Shown piece by piece: positions 1 to 8,304 of a stretch of 52,003 nucleotides of DNA (position 1 is its first letter; each line of letters starts with the position of its first letter). The position numbers and the translations under genes were made by a program. Below the pieces are notes generated by a model that had not been told where the DNA came from, ran no database searches, and saw nothing but the letters and a program-made list of their open reading frames with translations. The stretch spans positions 1 through 52,003 of the forward strand of contig NZ_CAJTUX010000013.1 of assembly GCF_910579365.1 (NCBI RefSeq), read 5' to 3'. The DNA is from an uncultured Oscillibacter sp. Lineage in GTDB: Bacteria > Bacillota > Clostridia > Oscillospirales > Oscillospiraceae.

Positions 1-7
1 TTCTGTA

Positions 8-805
8 TCATTCCCTCATTATACTACTTTTCCCTCTATTGGTACAGTTTCTAAATAAATGGTCAGGTGTAAAACCTTCAATGTTCTTTTTTGCCTTCAG
101 CCAATATGCAGTCAAGACAGCCTTGTCTATGTTGGACGTGTGCTTATGCCCATTCCAAAACTTTTTGAACTGCGTACGTTCTGCCTCGAACAGATTCAAC
201 TCCAAAAATAGATATTTTTGTGGGTTACGCTTTCGTGAAGCTCTGCGAGACTTCTGCCCATTTTGACCTTCAGAAGTTCCCGACAAAATGGTTCTGGCCT
301 TTTGAATGCCGGTTTGTTCCATGCGGTAATCGGTTTGGCTGACCGCAGAGATGTATTTTAAAGACAACAGAGTCCTTAGATTTTCGATGAAATGATTACT
401 ATGCGACTGTGTGACACGATTTGACTCCTCATATTTCGCACGCAAGTCCTCCTTACTAAAAACCCCTTTTCCGCAATTTGAAGCATATAAAGCATAAATG
501 AGCATCCATTCGGATTCCTTTTGAGGTAAACCTTGCATAACGACGCTGTTTAAAGGGGGAAGCTCAAAATCGGAGGCCTCACCAACAACTGCAGGCTCCT
601 CGGCCAATAATGCTGTCGTCGATTCATTGCTGCTCTTGCTGACTTCACAATTTTGCACACTTTGTGCTTTCGTGTGGACGAGTGGTGAAATATTTCCCAA
701 GCCAGATTCTCTGAGCTCCTGAAACATTGTATGAACGAGTTCTCCCTCGCCCTCAAGTTCAATCTGGGCATCGCCGATTATAATTTTCAGTTTGAAGTCA
801 CTCAT
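8..805 (-). CDS. Hypothetical protein with winged-helix-like central segment
   Basis: The 265-residue product is not recognised. Residues 1-35 form a compact beta-alpha segment with an IELEGEGE core, of the kind found at the N-terminus of small HTH proteins. Residues 36-90 look like a low-complexity linker. Residues 95-170 are predicted helical with a wHTH-like pattern (ESEWMLIYALYAS, then FSKEDLRAKY). A basic stretch (KSRRASRKR) lies near residue 190. The start codon is preceded by GGAGGG at a suitable distance, and a strong promoter lies about 80 bp upstream. It is monocistronic in this window. A DNA-binding role is inference only. Confidence 0.7.
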   Translation of the reverse strand: MSDFKLKIIIGDAQIELEGEGELVHTMFQELRESGLGNISPLVHTKAQSVQNCEVSKSSNESTTALLAEEPAVVGEASDFELPPLNSVVMQGLPQKESEWMLIYALYASNCGKGVFSKEDLRAKYEESNRVTQSHSNHFIENLRTLLSLKYISAVSQTDYRMEQTGIQKARTILSGTSEGQNGQKSRRASRKRNPQKYLFLELNLFEAERTQFKKFWNGHKHTSNIDKAVLTAYWLKAKKNIEGFTPDHLFRNCTNRGKSSIMRE

Positions 806-882
806 GTTATTAGCCCTCCAGGTACTCAGTATCAGCCAGTGACAGCCAAATCCCGCAGCAAAAAGTAGCAGGAATTATTTTA

Positions 883-911
883 ATTGTAGTGCAAGATGAA
901 AAAATTGTCAA
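883..911 (-). promoter_or_regulatory. Near-consensus sigma-A promoter for the 8-805 gene
   Basis: On the minus strand a perfect TTGACA (906-911) is followed after 17 bases by TACAAT (883-888), in AT-rich surroundings. It points at the start codon at 805. This is the best-scoring promoter by eye in the first 4 kb. Confidence 0.75.
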
Positions 912-1013
912 TGTTAATACAAATTTCGCAGCCAACATCAGGAATGTTCATAAAACTGGGTTTTCTTCCATTTGGTGTGGGATACCCCCTACCTATCTCA
1001 GGAGGAAACCGCC

Positions 1014-1488
1014 ATGTCTTAAACCAGCAGTATCTACGGGGTTCGGGTCCATAACCTGAAAAACACCGACGTAGACGTCCTCCGGAATCAGATCGTCATC
1101 GTCGCCAGGGCTATTCATACGGTGAAGCCTCTGGACACGAACATCCCCAAGGGCCACTTGGTGGTGGTCACGGGCGTGTCTGGGCCTGGCAAGACCACCT
1201 TGATTTTGGAGAGCCCGGTCCCCGGCCTAGAGACAGCGGTGGGCAAAACAAAACTGCCGGAGCTGATGGCTACGGATGTGGACACGGCGCTGGAAGTTTG
1301 CAAAGATATGAAGCTGGTTCGCCAACGCCTCCAAGTCTTGAAGGACCTGGGCTATCTGACTTTAGGAATGAGATCCCCAGCCTGTCCGGCGGCGAGACCG
1401 GGGGACGGATTGTGGCGGCAGAGAGAGGTTGGAGGAGATTACGTGGAACCCGGACAGCATTACAGGGCTGTATCTGAAACGCTGGCAA
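1014..1488 (+). pseudogene. Internally collapsed UvrA-like excinuclease relic
   Basis: A good Shine-Dalgarno (AGGAGG) and an ATG at 1014 are followed at once by TCT TAA. Past that stop the frame holds UvrA-like pieces in the correct order but with large gaps between them. First comes an N-terminal VHNLKN segment. It is joined to the second ABC module (HTVKPLDTNIPKG, then TGVSGPGKTT, a Walker A whose usual SGSGK is now SGPGK). That is joined to the C-terminal LPELMATDVDTALEVCKDMK segment. In a shifted frame the ABC signature SLSGGE runs directly into GGRIVAA, and a last shift gives an SITGLYL tail. A whole UvrA-like paralogue is about 750-950 residues; about 150 codons remain. It is certainly non-functional as an ATPase. 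Confidence 0.8.
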
Positions 1489-2032
1489 TCGGCAGTTTCA
1501 GAAGATATTCCCGCACGCTCAGGTCGCGCATAATGGTTTCCTGCTTTTCCGGCAGCTCCTCCGCCAGACGCTTTATAGCAGCCGAAAAGGTCGAATCCTC
1601 CTGTAGATATTCCGCCCCCAGCTTTTGAAACACGTGGGTGCTGCGGGTATTTACGGTCATGATACGAACCTTGATTTCCGACACATGGCGGTTCTCCCCA
1701 TACCAGTTTGCAAAGGTAGTGATTGCCTCCGGGCCATAGCCATGATTCTGGTACTTCTCCAGAAGGTCAATACCTAATTCCGGGACTTCCTCATCTATTT
1801 TCTGCATATTCACGCGGCCGCAGAATTGGCCGCCGTCCCGCAGGAAAATCAGGTAGGACAGCACAGACGGATTTTTTGTGGTTTTCCATAATTCTGGAAG
1901 AATTTTCTCCTGAAATTCTTTGTCGTTATCAAACAACGTAGGGGACCGTTCCAGCCAGATCAGGGACATTAGGTCAAGATTATCATCCGTCATTGGCCGG
2001 ATATACAGCCTCCTTGTTTCAATCCGCATCAT
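1460..2032 (-). CDS. GNAT-family N-acetyltransferase (RimJ/RimL type)
   Basis: The 190-residue protein starts with the typical IETRRLYIRPMTDDNLD strand-helix of RimJ/RimL-like acetyltransferases. The acetyl-CoA pyrophosphate loop is seen as YQNHGYGPEA near residue 95, followed by the NTRSTHVFQKLGAEY segment. The protein should transfer an acetyl group to an amine; the substrate cannot be read. Two adjacent ATG codons (2032 and 2029) follow GGAGGG, so the exact start is uncertain by one codon. It may be co-transcribed with the small gene upstream (13-base gap). The last ten or so codons run antisense into the tail of the UvrA relic, so the native C-terminus may have been altered by that junction. 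Confidence 0.85.
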   Translation of the reverse strand: MMRIETRRLYIRPMTDDNLDLMSLIWLERSPTLFDNDKEFQEKILPELWKTTKNPSVLSYLIFLRDGGQFCGRVNMQKIDEEVPELGIDLLEKYQNHGYGPEAITTFANWYGENRHVSEIKVRIMTVNTRSTHVFQKLGAEYLQEDSTFSAAIKRLAEELPEKQETIMRDLSVREYLLKLPIASVSDTAL

Positions 2033-2044
2033 GAGTCCCTCCGA

Positions 2045-2317
2045 TTATCTCAACAGCTCCCACTCAAAATTCTCCCACTTCAACCGGCTACCCACGTCCG
2101 TGCCCTCCGGCAGCAGGAACATAGCCACCTGGTTGTCCACTCCTGTGTCGCTGACCATATAGGCGTAGTCTCCGTTGATATTCTGGACGGTGTAAAATAC
2201 AGGCTCCATAAAAACATCCTCACATTCTGTCAATTTTTGACTTCCATCATAGTATACCCCCGCCGTTGTGGGCTGGCAAGCAGGCAATACAAAAGGGACG
2301 ATGATCCATGCCACCAC
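2045..2317 (-). CDS. Small hypothetical protein
   Basis: The 90-residue product has a hydrophobic N-terminus (AWIIVPFVLPAC, then QPTT) that could be a short lipoprotein-type signal. A soluble segment follows, including FYTVQNINGDYAYMVSD and LLPEGTDVGSRLKWENFEWEL. I do not recognise a family. The sequence composition is protein-like and the gene sits tightly between the DUF1508 remnant and the GNAT gene, as in an operon. The start is uncertain because upstream GTG codons overlap a G-rich stretch that could be the ribosome binding site. Confidence 0.5.
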   Translation of the reverse strand: MVAWIIVPFVLPACQPTTAGVYYDGSQKLTECEDVFMEPVFYTVQNINGDYAYMVSDTGVDNQVAMFLLPEGTDVGSRLKWENFEWELLR

Positions 2318-2340
2318 CCCCTTTTGATTTCCACAGATGT

Positions 2341-2518
2341 TTACTCTTTCTCATCCACCGTCTCGGCTTCCGGCGCGTTTTTTCGCACGCTTGCCACGCC
2401 TTTCAGGCAGGCGGATCGGGAGGTGTAGACCTCGGAGGTGGCAATGATCTCGCCGTTCCCGGCTTTCAGGTTAAATTTGATGCCGGTTTTTACCTTCTTG
2501 ACTGCGAACTTTTCCCAT
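2341..2518 (-). pseudogene. DUF1508 (YegP-like) small protein, frameshifted at codon 3
   Basis: The minus strand has AAGGAG, a spacer, then ATG GGA AAA GTT. That frame stops after 15 codons. One base removed from the AAAA run gives ATG GGA AAG TTC and a 58-residue protein with a clear DUF1508 pattern: FNLKAGNGEIIATSEVYTS, then CLKGVASVRKNAP. DUF1508 proteins are small single-domain proteins of poorly known function. The homology frame has no start codon of its own because a stop lies just upstream. Either a real single-base insertion in a homopolymer or a sequencing error would explain this. Confidence 0.7.
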
Positions 2519-2618
2519 ACTGATCGCTCCTTTTATTTAGTTTCAGGGCCGATAGTGTCAGTAAGCAACAAAAACCGCTCCTGCCAACGAAACCTGTCGA
2601 AATTTGGGATTCCTTGTC

Positions 2619-3656
2619 CTACCGCTCCTCCAGCTTCTCGAAGTCCTCCAGATTCAGCTCCCGTTTCAGCTCCTCTTCCGTAGGCAGATAAGGCATATAC
2701 TTCGCGGCGTAGATCTGCCGGTTGTCCTCCGGCAGGGTCAGCCGGACCAGGGTGTCGCTCTTTTGGGCGCACAAGAGCAGACCCACCGGCGGGTTGTCTC
2801 CCTCGTTCATCTGATAGCGGGTGTAGTAGTTCACATACATCTGCATCTGTCCGATGTCCTGGTGGGTGAGGATGCCTGTCTTTAAGTCTATCAGCACGAA
2901 GCACTTTAAAATATAGTTGTAAAACACCAGGTCAATATAAAAATGCTGCCCATCCACATTGAAATGCTTCTGCCGCGCCACAAAGGAGAACCCACGCCCC
3001 AGCTCCAGAAGGAATTTCTGCAAATGGTCAATCAGGGCCTGTTCCAGGGTCGACTCGTAGAAATGTTCGTTGGCTGGGAGGTCCAGGAACTCCAGCACAT
3101 AGGGGTCCTTTATAATCTGCTCATACTCGGGCTTTGGTTCCTTGGTCTGAATTTCCGCCGCCACGCTTTCCTTGTCCCGGCTGGCAAGTAGCCTCTGGTA
3201 AAACATGGTGTTAATCTGCCGCTCCAGCTGACGGGAGCTCCATCCAGCCTTTGCACACTCCTCCATATAGAAGGTCCGCGCTTTGGCATCATTTACCTTC
3301 ATTAGGGAACGATAATGCGTCCAGCTCAATTCGGAACGCAGTGCGTTCACGTTTGGGAAAGTCAGATAAAACTGCCGCATGTACCGCAGATTGCGGAGGT
3401 TGAACCCCTTCCCAAATTCCTCCGTAAGCCGCCCAGAAATGTACTGGAGCACCTGCTTGCCATAGGCCGCCCGGTCGTTTTCCCCGCAGGCTTCAAAAAT
3501 CGACTTGCCAATCTTCCAATAGGCCGTCACCATGGCGGCGTTCACCGCCGCATAGACCTGCCCCTGGGCCTCGATGACATAGCCCCGGATGGAGCGGTAG
3601 GCGTCCTCAGACTGAGGGCTGTTCGGCAGGTTTTCTCGTTTTGTCAATTCATCCAT
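2619..3656 (-). CDS. YhcG/DUF1016-family PDDEXK nuclease
   Basis: The 345-residue product has the two-part architecture of the family. The N-terminal DUF1016 helical domain spans about residues 20-160 (AYWKIGKSIFE, GFNLRNLRYMRQFY, LSWTHYRSLM). The C-terminal PD-(D/E)xK fold spans about 175-340. Candidate catalytic residues are E205, D242 in FYIDLVFYN, and D257 with K259 in VLIDLKTG. Length and motifs match intact family members. These proteins are often linked to restriction-modification or mobile regions; no methylase is seen here. An SD-like AAAGGA precedes the ATG. Confidence 0.9.
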   Translation of the reverse strand: MDELTKRENLPNSPQSEDAYRSIRGYVIEAQGQVYAAVNAAMVTAYWKIGKSIFEACGENDRAAYGKQVLQYISGRLTEEFGKGFNLRNLRYMRQFYLTFPNVNALRSELSWTHYRSLMKVNDAKARTFYMEECAKAGWSSRQLERQINTMFYQRLLASRDKESVAAEIQTKEPKPEYEQIIKDPYVLEFLDLPANEHFYESTLEQALIDHLQKFLLELGRGFSFVARQKHFNVDGQHFYIDLVFYNYILKCFVLIDLKTGILTHQDIGQMQMYVNYYTRYQMNEGDNPPVGLLLCAQKSDTLVRLTLPEDNRQIYAAKYMPYLPTEEELKRELNLEDFEKLEER

Positions 3657-3735
3657 ACACGTATCCTTTCAGCCTGTGTGTAACGCTCTCTTCTCTATTA
3701 TACCATTTCCTGCCCACATCAACAAGTCAAACCGC

Positions 3736-3915
3736 CTATGTACCCCACCCCATTCTCTTCTCCAGCCTCATCATCCCCCCGCAGAACCGCTCCCACGGCT
3801 CCAATGTTGTCTGCGACGGGTCGCCCTCCCGGATACGCATGGTGCGGCGAATTTCCTTCGGAATAACCACCCGGCCGAGGTCGTCAATCCGCCGCACAAT
3901 TCCAGTTGCCTTCAT
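3736..3915 (-). CDS. Truncated AbrB/SpoVT-family regulator
   Basis: The first 33 residues (MKATGIVRRIDDLGRVVIPK, then EIRRTMRIREGDP) are the classical swapped-hairpin DNA-binding domain of clostridial AbrB/SpoVT proteins. Where homologues continue into the second strand pair (usually after EGDPLE), this one switches to an unrelated tail containing LEPWERFCGGMMRLEKR and stops at residue 59. The DNA-binding fold may therefore be incomplete. It lies upstream of the YhcG nuclease on the same strand, so it may be a relic antitoxin-like or regulatory partner. It could be a pseudogene. Confidence 0.6.
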   Translation of the reverse strand: MKATGIVRRIDDLGRVVIPKEIRRTMRIREGDPSQTTLEPWERFCGGMMRLEKRMGWGT

Positions 3916-4063
3916 ATTGAAAAACTCCTTTGAAAAGTGATGGTTGCTATGTCACTCTGGCAAATGCTAGTATCCACAATTTTAGCCGCCTTATGCCGCC
4001 GGAAGTCTTGGTGATGTCTGGAAAACACGTTTACCCGACCGCCGGCCATGGAACCAGCTCCGC

Positions 4064-4097
4064 AAAAATCCGGCGGGAGGCAATTGCCTCCCGCCGG
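4064..4097 (-). terminator. Rho-independent terminator of the SLC13-molybdoenzyme operon
   Basis: A perfect 28-base palindrome (4070-4097; arms CCGGCGGGAGGCAA and TTGCCTCCCGCCGG) lies about 45 bp past the stop of the SLC13 gene. On the minus strand it is followed by ATTTTT (4064-4069). Confidence 0.85.
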
Positions 4098-4143
4098 AAC
4101 GGCGTTCTGCCATTATGCGCCGGTCTTCTCCGCGGCGCGCCGC

Positions 4144-5598
4144 TCAGAAGCAGATATTCGCAATCACCGCCAGCGGAATCGTCGCGAGCAGAATCACCAG
4201 CATTCCAACGCAGGAATAGGTATACGCCTCCCGGCTGGTGAGATTTTCGTTGCCGTGGATCAGGCCTACCGGCGCGGAGGCTCCGGGCAGAATCAGGCCC
4301 ATATTTACCAGCCAGATCAGCATGATGCCGATGGCCATGGCGTTGGACCCCGTGGACTCAATGAAGGGAGCCAGAATGGGAACCATGGCTGTGCCGATGG
4401 CGATGTTGGACGCGGCGTTTGTCAAAATGCTGGTAACCAGCATCGCCACAATCAGCACAAACCAGGGGCCCCGGCCATGGAACACGCCGCCCAGGGTCTG
4501 GGAGATGAAGGCAATGATGCCGGTGGCCTCGTTCGTCATGGCGGAGGCCACCACCATGGTGGAGCCGATCATCAGCAGCACCGGCCACTGGATGCAGTTC
4601 CCCGCCACCTCGGAAAATTTAATCAGGGACTCCCGCCCGTCCGCCGACGCCATGGAGATATAGGCCGCGCCCAGGGCAAAGAAGCCGGCGGCGGAAATCT
4701 TGTTGGCAATCAGGTCGTACAGAGGGAAGCTCTTGGGCAGCAGGGCGCTGAGAAACACGAAGAAGAACACCACCGCCGCGGACCACAGCAGCTTGCGCTG
4801 GCGCTTGTCCATGCCCGTCTCGTTGGCCAGGGAGGTGACGTCGAAGTCATGGAGCGGCTTTGTATTCACCTTCAGAACCTTCACCTGATAGAGCAGATAC
4901 AGCCCCATGCTGGCAAGCGCGCCCGGCAGGGTCACCGCCATGAACTTCATCAAAGACAGCGGGGCCACTGTCTCTCCCCACAGGTTGAACAGCGACATCT
5001 GCCAGCCCCGGATGGGGGCGATGGCGCCGCCCGTCACAAAGGCCAGCGCAATGCCGACGATGGTGCTGTTGGCAAACTTGTCTCCCTTCTCGTAGTGCAG
5101 GACCTTCAAGATTCCGTCGAAGATGGCCCAGTACAAAATAATCATGGCCAGGGAGCTGGTGAAGATGCAGATGAACATCAGCGACGCGTAGATGATGTAG
5201 ACAAAGAGGTACGGATGCCCTTTCAGGGCCTTTCTGGACAGCATCCAGCGGGCGATATGCTCCGTGACTCCGTAGTAGTTCAGGGCGCCGGCCACAATAT
5301 ACGCCGTGGCGCTCTGGAACACCACCGCGTGGCCCAGACTGCCCGCCGCCGCCTGCCCCAGCGAGCAGTAGCCCACAATGGAGAGGGCGCAGATGCTCAG
5401 CAGCGCAGGCCAGTGCACGTCGCACGCGGAAAACAGGTAGATCATGCCGATGAAGATGCCCAGCACCTTCATGCCCATCTCGGTAATCGGTTCCACCGGC
5501 GGAATAAAGCCAATTCCGAACATCAGGACCACGCCGACGATGGCATTGACGTAGTAGGCCTTGCTCCGGACGATTCCCTTTTTCGCTTCGTTAGCCAT
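4144..5598 (-). CDS. SLC13/DASS-family carboxylate transporter
   Basis: The 484-residue polytopic membrane protein has about 12-13 hydrophobic segments. Family features are the first hairpin region SATAYIVAGALNYYGVTEHI and the second SNT-like motif TSILTNAASNIAIGTAMVPI, with ASAPVGLIHG near the end. DASS proteins import di- or tricarboxylates such as succinate, citrate or tartrate, usually with sodium. I chose ATG 5598, preceded by GGGAGGAAACATC; the open frame runs further upstream without a ribosome binding site. As the last gene of the reductase operon it probably imports, or exchanges, the acid used by the pathway. The substrate is not readable from sequence. Confidence 0.88.
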   Translation of the reverse strand: MANEAKKGIVRSKAYYVNAIVGVVLMFGIGFIPPVEPITEMGMKVLGIFIGMIYLFSACDVHWPALLSICALSIVGYCSLGQAAAGSLGHAVVFQSATAYIVAGALNYYGVTEHIARWMLSRKALKGHPYLFVYIIYASLMFICIFTSSLAMIILYWAIFDGILKVLHYEKGDKFANSTIVGIALAFVTGGAIAPIRGWQMSLFNLWGETVAPLSLMKFMAVTLPGALASMGLYLLYQVKVLKVNTKPLHDFDVTSLANETGMDKRQRKLLWSAAVVFFFVFLSALLPKSFPLYDLIANKISAAGFFALGAAYISMASADGRESLIKFSEVAGNCIQWPVLLMIGSTMVVASAMTNEATGIIAFISQTLGGVFHGRGPWFVLIVAMLVTSILTNAASNIAIGTAMVPILAPFIESTGSNAMAIGIMLIWLVNMGLILPGASAPVGLIHGNENLTSREAYTYSCVGMLVILLATIPLAVIANICF

Positions 5599-5641
5599 GA
5601 TGTTTCCTCCCTCATGATTCTGTAATGTTGACGGGCTCCCG

Positions 5642-6154
5642 TCAAATATCCACGCTCTTCGCCAGACGGTGCAGGGCCCGCAGGCCCTCCTGAGCCTCAA
5701 ACGCCTCCTCCGTCATACATTGCAGCGCGCCGAAGGAGCAGGCCCGGACGCAGGCGGGCTGCATGCCGTTTTTCACCCGCATATAGCAGCCGTCGCACTT
5801 CACCATTTTCCCGTCGCTTTGGCGGAAGCGGGGCGCGCCGAAGGGGCAGGCCATGGCGCAGCTCTTGCAGCCGATGCAGTTGGTGTTGTCGTAGATCGTA
5901 AAGCCCGTATCGCCGTCCTTCTGGATGCAGCCCACGGGGCAGGCCTTGATGCAGGGCGCGTCCGCGCAATGCATGCAGGCGGCGGAGACATAGGCGCAGT
6001 AATAGCCCTCCGGCGTCTTGAACTCCGTGTCATAGGTCTTGCGGTAAGCCGCCTCCCCCGCCTGGACGTCGATGTCATTCTGGTCCATGCAGGCAATGGC
6101 GCAGGCGGAGCAGGCGCTGCATTGATCCGGATCAAACGCGATGACATATTTCAT
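5642..6154 (-). CDS. Four-cluster 4Fe-4S ferredoxin subunit (DmsB/PhsB-like)
   Basis: The 170-residue protein carries four ferredoxin-type cysteine clusters in order: CSACSACAIAC, CMHCADAPCIKACPVGC, CIGCKSCAMACPFGAPRF, and a C-terminal CDGC...CVRAC. This is the layout of the electron-transfer subunit of DMSO-reductase-type complexes. It lies 14 bp downstream of the molybdopterin subunit and has a strong AGGAGG ribosome binding site before ATG 6154. No membrane anchor subunit (DmsC/NrfD type) is present, so electrons probably come from a soluble partner such as the FAD/NAD oxidoreductase encoded two genes upstream. Confidence 0.93.
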   Translation of the reverse strand: MKYVIAFDPDQCSACSACAIACMDQNDIDVQAGEAAYRKTYDTEFKTPEGYYCAYVSAACMHCADAPCIKACPVGCIQKDGDTGFTIYDNTNCIGCKSCAMACPFGAPRFRQSDGKMVKCDGCYMRVKNGMQPACVRACSFGALQCMTEEAFEAQEGLRALHRLAKSVDI

Positions 6155-6168
6155 GAACTCTCTCCTCC

Positions 6169-8304
6169 TTACGCTTTCCGGATGTTGCACCGAAGCCCCT
6201 TGAAGCCGGGGAAGCCGGTGTAGGGGTCCAGGTGCGTGGTGGAGACCAGCAGATTGACGTTGGCCTCCGAATAGCCGTGCAGCATTTGCAGGTGCCCCGG
6301 CTTGAGCTTGCTGGTCAGCTTCGCCTTGACGCGGATCTCTCCCTTGGGGCTCCAGAGGATCACCGGGTCCCGGTCCCGGATGCCCAGGGCCTCCGCGTCC
6401 TGGAAGTGAATCTCGCACAGGGGCTCCGGACGGATGCTCCGGGCCCAGGGGGACTCGTGAAGCCGGGAGTGAATGGCCGTGCCGGTCCGGGTGCCGGTGG
6501 AGAGGTGGAAGGGATAGTCCCGGCGCATCTCCTCGCTGTCCTCGTCCCCCAGGGCGTCGTAGTACTCCGGGAGGGGATTCAGGCCATAGACCTTCTGGAA
6601 CTCCATCACCCTCTGGGAGGTGAACTCAAACTTCCCGGAGGGGGTCTTGCAGTGCTCGATGTACGCCCCCGGCATCACCGGCTTGGCGATGGGCACCTTG
6701 ACGGGCAGGTCGCTGGCCTTCAGGTCCGCCACGGTCAGTCCGCAGCCGTCGATGATCCAGTCCATGCAGGCCTCGTATCCGGCGCTGAGCATCTCGTCCT
6801 CCAGCTCCATGTAGCGGGCCAGCTCACACAGCCAGTCCACATCGGGCTTGGAGTCGTACAGCGGCGGAATCACCGGCTTTGTAAAGGTCAGATAGCCGCC
6901 CTGATAGGCTTTCAGCTCTCCCCGCTCCAAAGAGGAGCAGGCCGGAAGCAGGATGTCGGCGTACTTGGCTGTCTCCGTCATGAAGAGGTCGCTGTCCACG
7001 AAGAAGTCCAGCGTCTGGATGGCCTCCGCCAGCTTGTCCGTCTCGGGGAACATCTTGATGTTCATGCCCACGCCCACAATGGCCCGGACGGGATAGGGCG
7101 TTCCGGTCTTGATCTGGCGGGCCAGGTCCATGGCCTGAAACTCGTCGTAATACTTGTCCCAGATGGGGAATTTCCCCTCGGCGATGCGGCGCTCGTCTGT
7201 GGGCCGGATGGAGGAGTAGAACTCCTTCTCCCGGGTGGGAAAGCCCGCGGGCTTGTGGAGGTAGGTCATGGGGTTGGGGATGTTGCCGCCGGCCCGGTCG
7301 TAATTCCCCGTCAGGGCGGAGAGGCAGAAGATCGCCCGGAAGGTCTGGAAGCCGTTGGTGTAGTGTACCAGCGTGGAGGTGGACTGGTTGATGCAGGCGG
7401 GGCCGTTGGTGGCGAAGACGCGGGTGGCCTCCAGAATGTCCGCCGGGTCCAGGCCGGTGATTTTGCTGGTGGTCTCCAGGTCGAAGCGCTTGACGTACGC
7501 GGCGTACTCCTCATAGCCGTAAGTATACCGCTGGATGTAGTCCATGTCCGCCCAGCCATTCTGGATAATCAGGTTGGCCATGCAGGAAGCCAGGGCGGCG
7601 TCGGTGCCCGCGTTGATGTGGAGGAAGATGTCCGCCAGATTCTTGGCGGCGGGCGTAACGCGGGAGTCCACGATGATGACCTTCCCTCCCCGCGCCTTCA
7701 GGGCCTGCACTTTCTGCACGGAGAGATGGTTGGAGTAATAGCCGCAGTAGGCCCAGCCCAGGAAGGTGTTCGCCCGGGCGAAATCCGGTCCGCCCCCCGC
7801 TCCGGCGGTCATCATCCCCGCCAGGACGCCGGCCTGGTTGCAGGTGCTGTCGTCGCTGCCGTAGTTCACGGAGCCGAAGGCGTAGGCAAAGCGGTGGAGA
7901 ATCGGGCGGTACCATTTGCAGTAGCCGGAGAAGAAGGCCACGGCGTGGGGGCTGTAAGTCTTCCTCACCTTTTTGAGATTGCGGTCAATCTCCGCGTAAG
8001 CCTCCTCCCAGGTGATGGGCTCAAATTTTCCCTCGCCCCGCCGGCCCACCCGGCGCAGGGGCGTTTGGAGGCGGTCGCTGCGGTAGATATAGTCCCGGTT
8101 GTTCACGCCCTTGGCGCAGATATAGCCCTTGTTGTAGGGGTGCTCCTTCGTTCCCTCCACCTTCAGGACCTTGCCGTCCTTCACATAGCAGTCCAGGCCG
8201 CAGTGGTGTCCGGGGCTGCAAATCGCGCAGAGGGACCGCCGGACCTCGATCCCCGTGTCCTCACCGGGGATTTTCGCCTTGATCCTTTTCTCCAGTTCAG
8301 TCAA
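6169..8304 (-). CDS. Molybdopterin-dependent oxidoreductase, DMSO reductase family catalytic subunit
   Basis: The 711-residue protein begins with a 4Fe-4S binding region (C26, C29, C35 and C63 in YICAKG). It continues into the bis-MGD fold: ITWEEAYAEID, STCNQAGVLAG near residue 155, the LLPACSSLERGE region and a C-terminal cofactor domain (LSTGTRTGTAIHSR). C155 is a candidate molybdenum ligand by position (inference). C29 to C35 is spaced wider than the usual CxxxC. There is no Tat signal, so the enzyme should be cytoplasmic. The start is TTG, chosen for its AGGAGGG at the right distance and for completeness of the N-terminus; it overlaps the preceding gene by 8 bp. Substrate unknown; dehydroxylase-like or acetylene-hydratase-like chemistry is possible. 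Confidence 0.93.
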   Translation of the reverse strand: MTELEKRIKAKIPGEDTGIEVRRSLCAICSPGHHCGLDCYVKDGKVLKVEGTKEHPYNKGYICAKGVNNRDYIYRSDRLQTPLRRVGRRGEGKFEPITWEEAYAEIDRNLKKVRKTYSPHAVAFFSGYCKWYRPILHRFAYAFGSVNYGSDDSTCNQAGVLAGMMTAGAGGGPDFARANTFLGWAYCGYYSNHLSVQKVQALKARGGKVIIVDSRVTPAAKNLADIFLHINAGTDAALASCMANLIIQNGWADMDYIQRYTYGYEEYAAYVKRFDLETTSKITGLDPADILEATRVFATNGPACINQSTSTLVHYTNGFQTFRAIFCLSALTGNYDRAGGNIPNPMTYLHKPAGFPTREKEFYSSIRPTDERRIAEGKFPIWDKYYDEFQAMDLARQIKTGTPYPVRAIVGVGMNIKMFPETDKLAEAIQTLDFFVDSDLFMTETAKYADILLPACSSLERGELKAYQGGYLTFTKPVIPPLYDSKPDVDWLCELARYMELEDEMLSAGYEACMDWIIDGCGLTVADLKASDLPVKVPIAKPVMPGAYIEHCKTPSGKFEFTSQRVMEFQKVYGLNPLPEYYDALGDEDSEEMRRDYPFHLSTGTRTGTAIHSRLHESPWARSIRPEPLCEIHFQDAEALGIRDRDPVILWSPKGEIRVKAKLTSKLKPGHLQMLHGYSEANVNLLVSTTHLDPYTGFPGFKGLRCNIRKA

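Noticed and set aside
1122..1628. A possible intact ABC-type ATPase from the Walker A-like TGVSGPGKTT
   Set aside because: The Walker A is altered, there is no Walker B, the signature is in another frame, and the segments are parts of a much larger UvrA-like protein. It is a relic.
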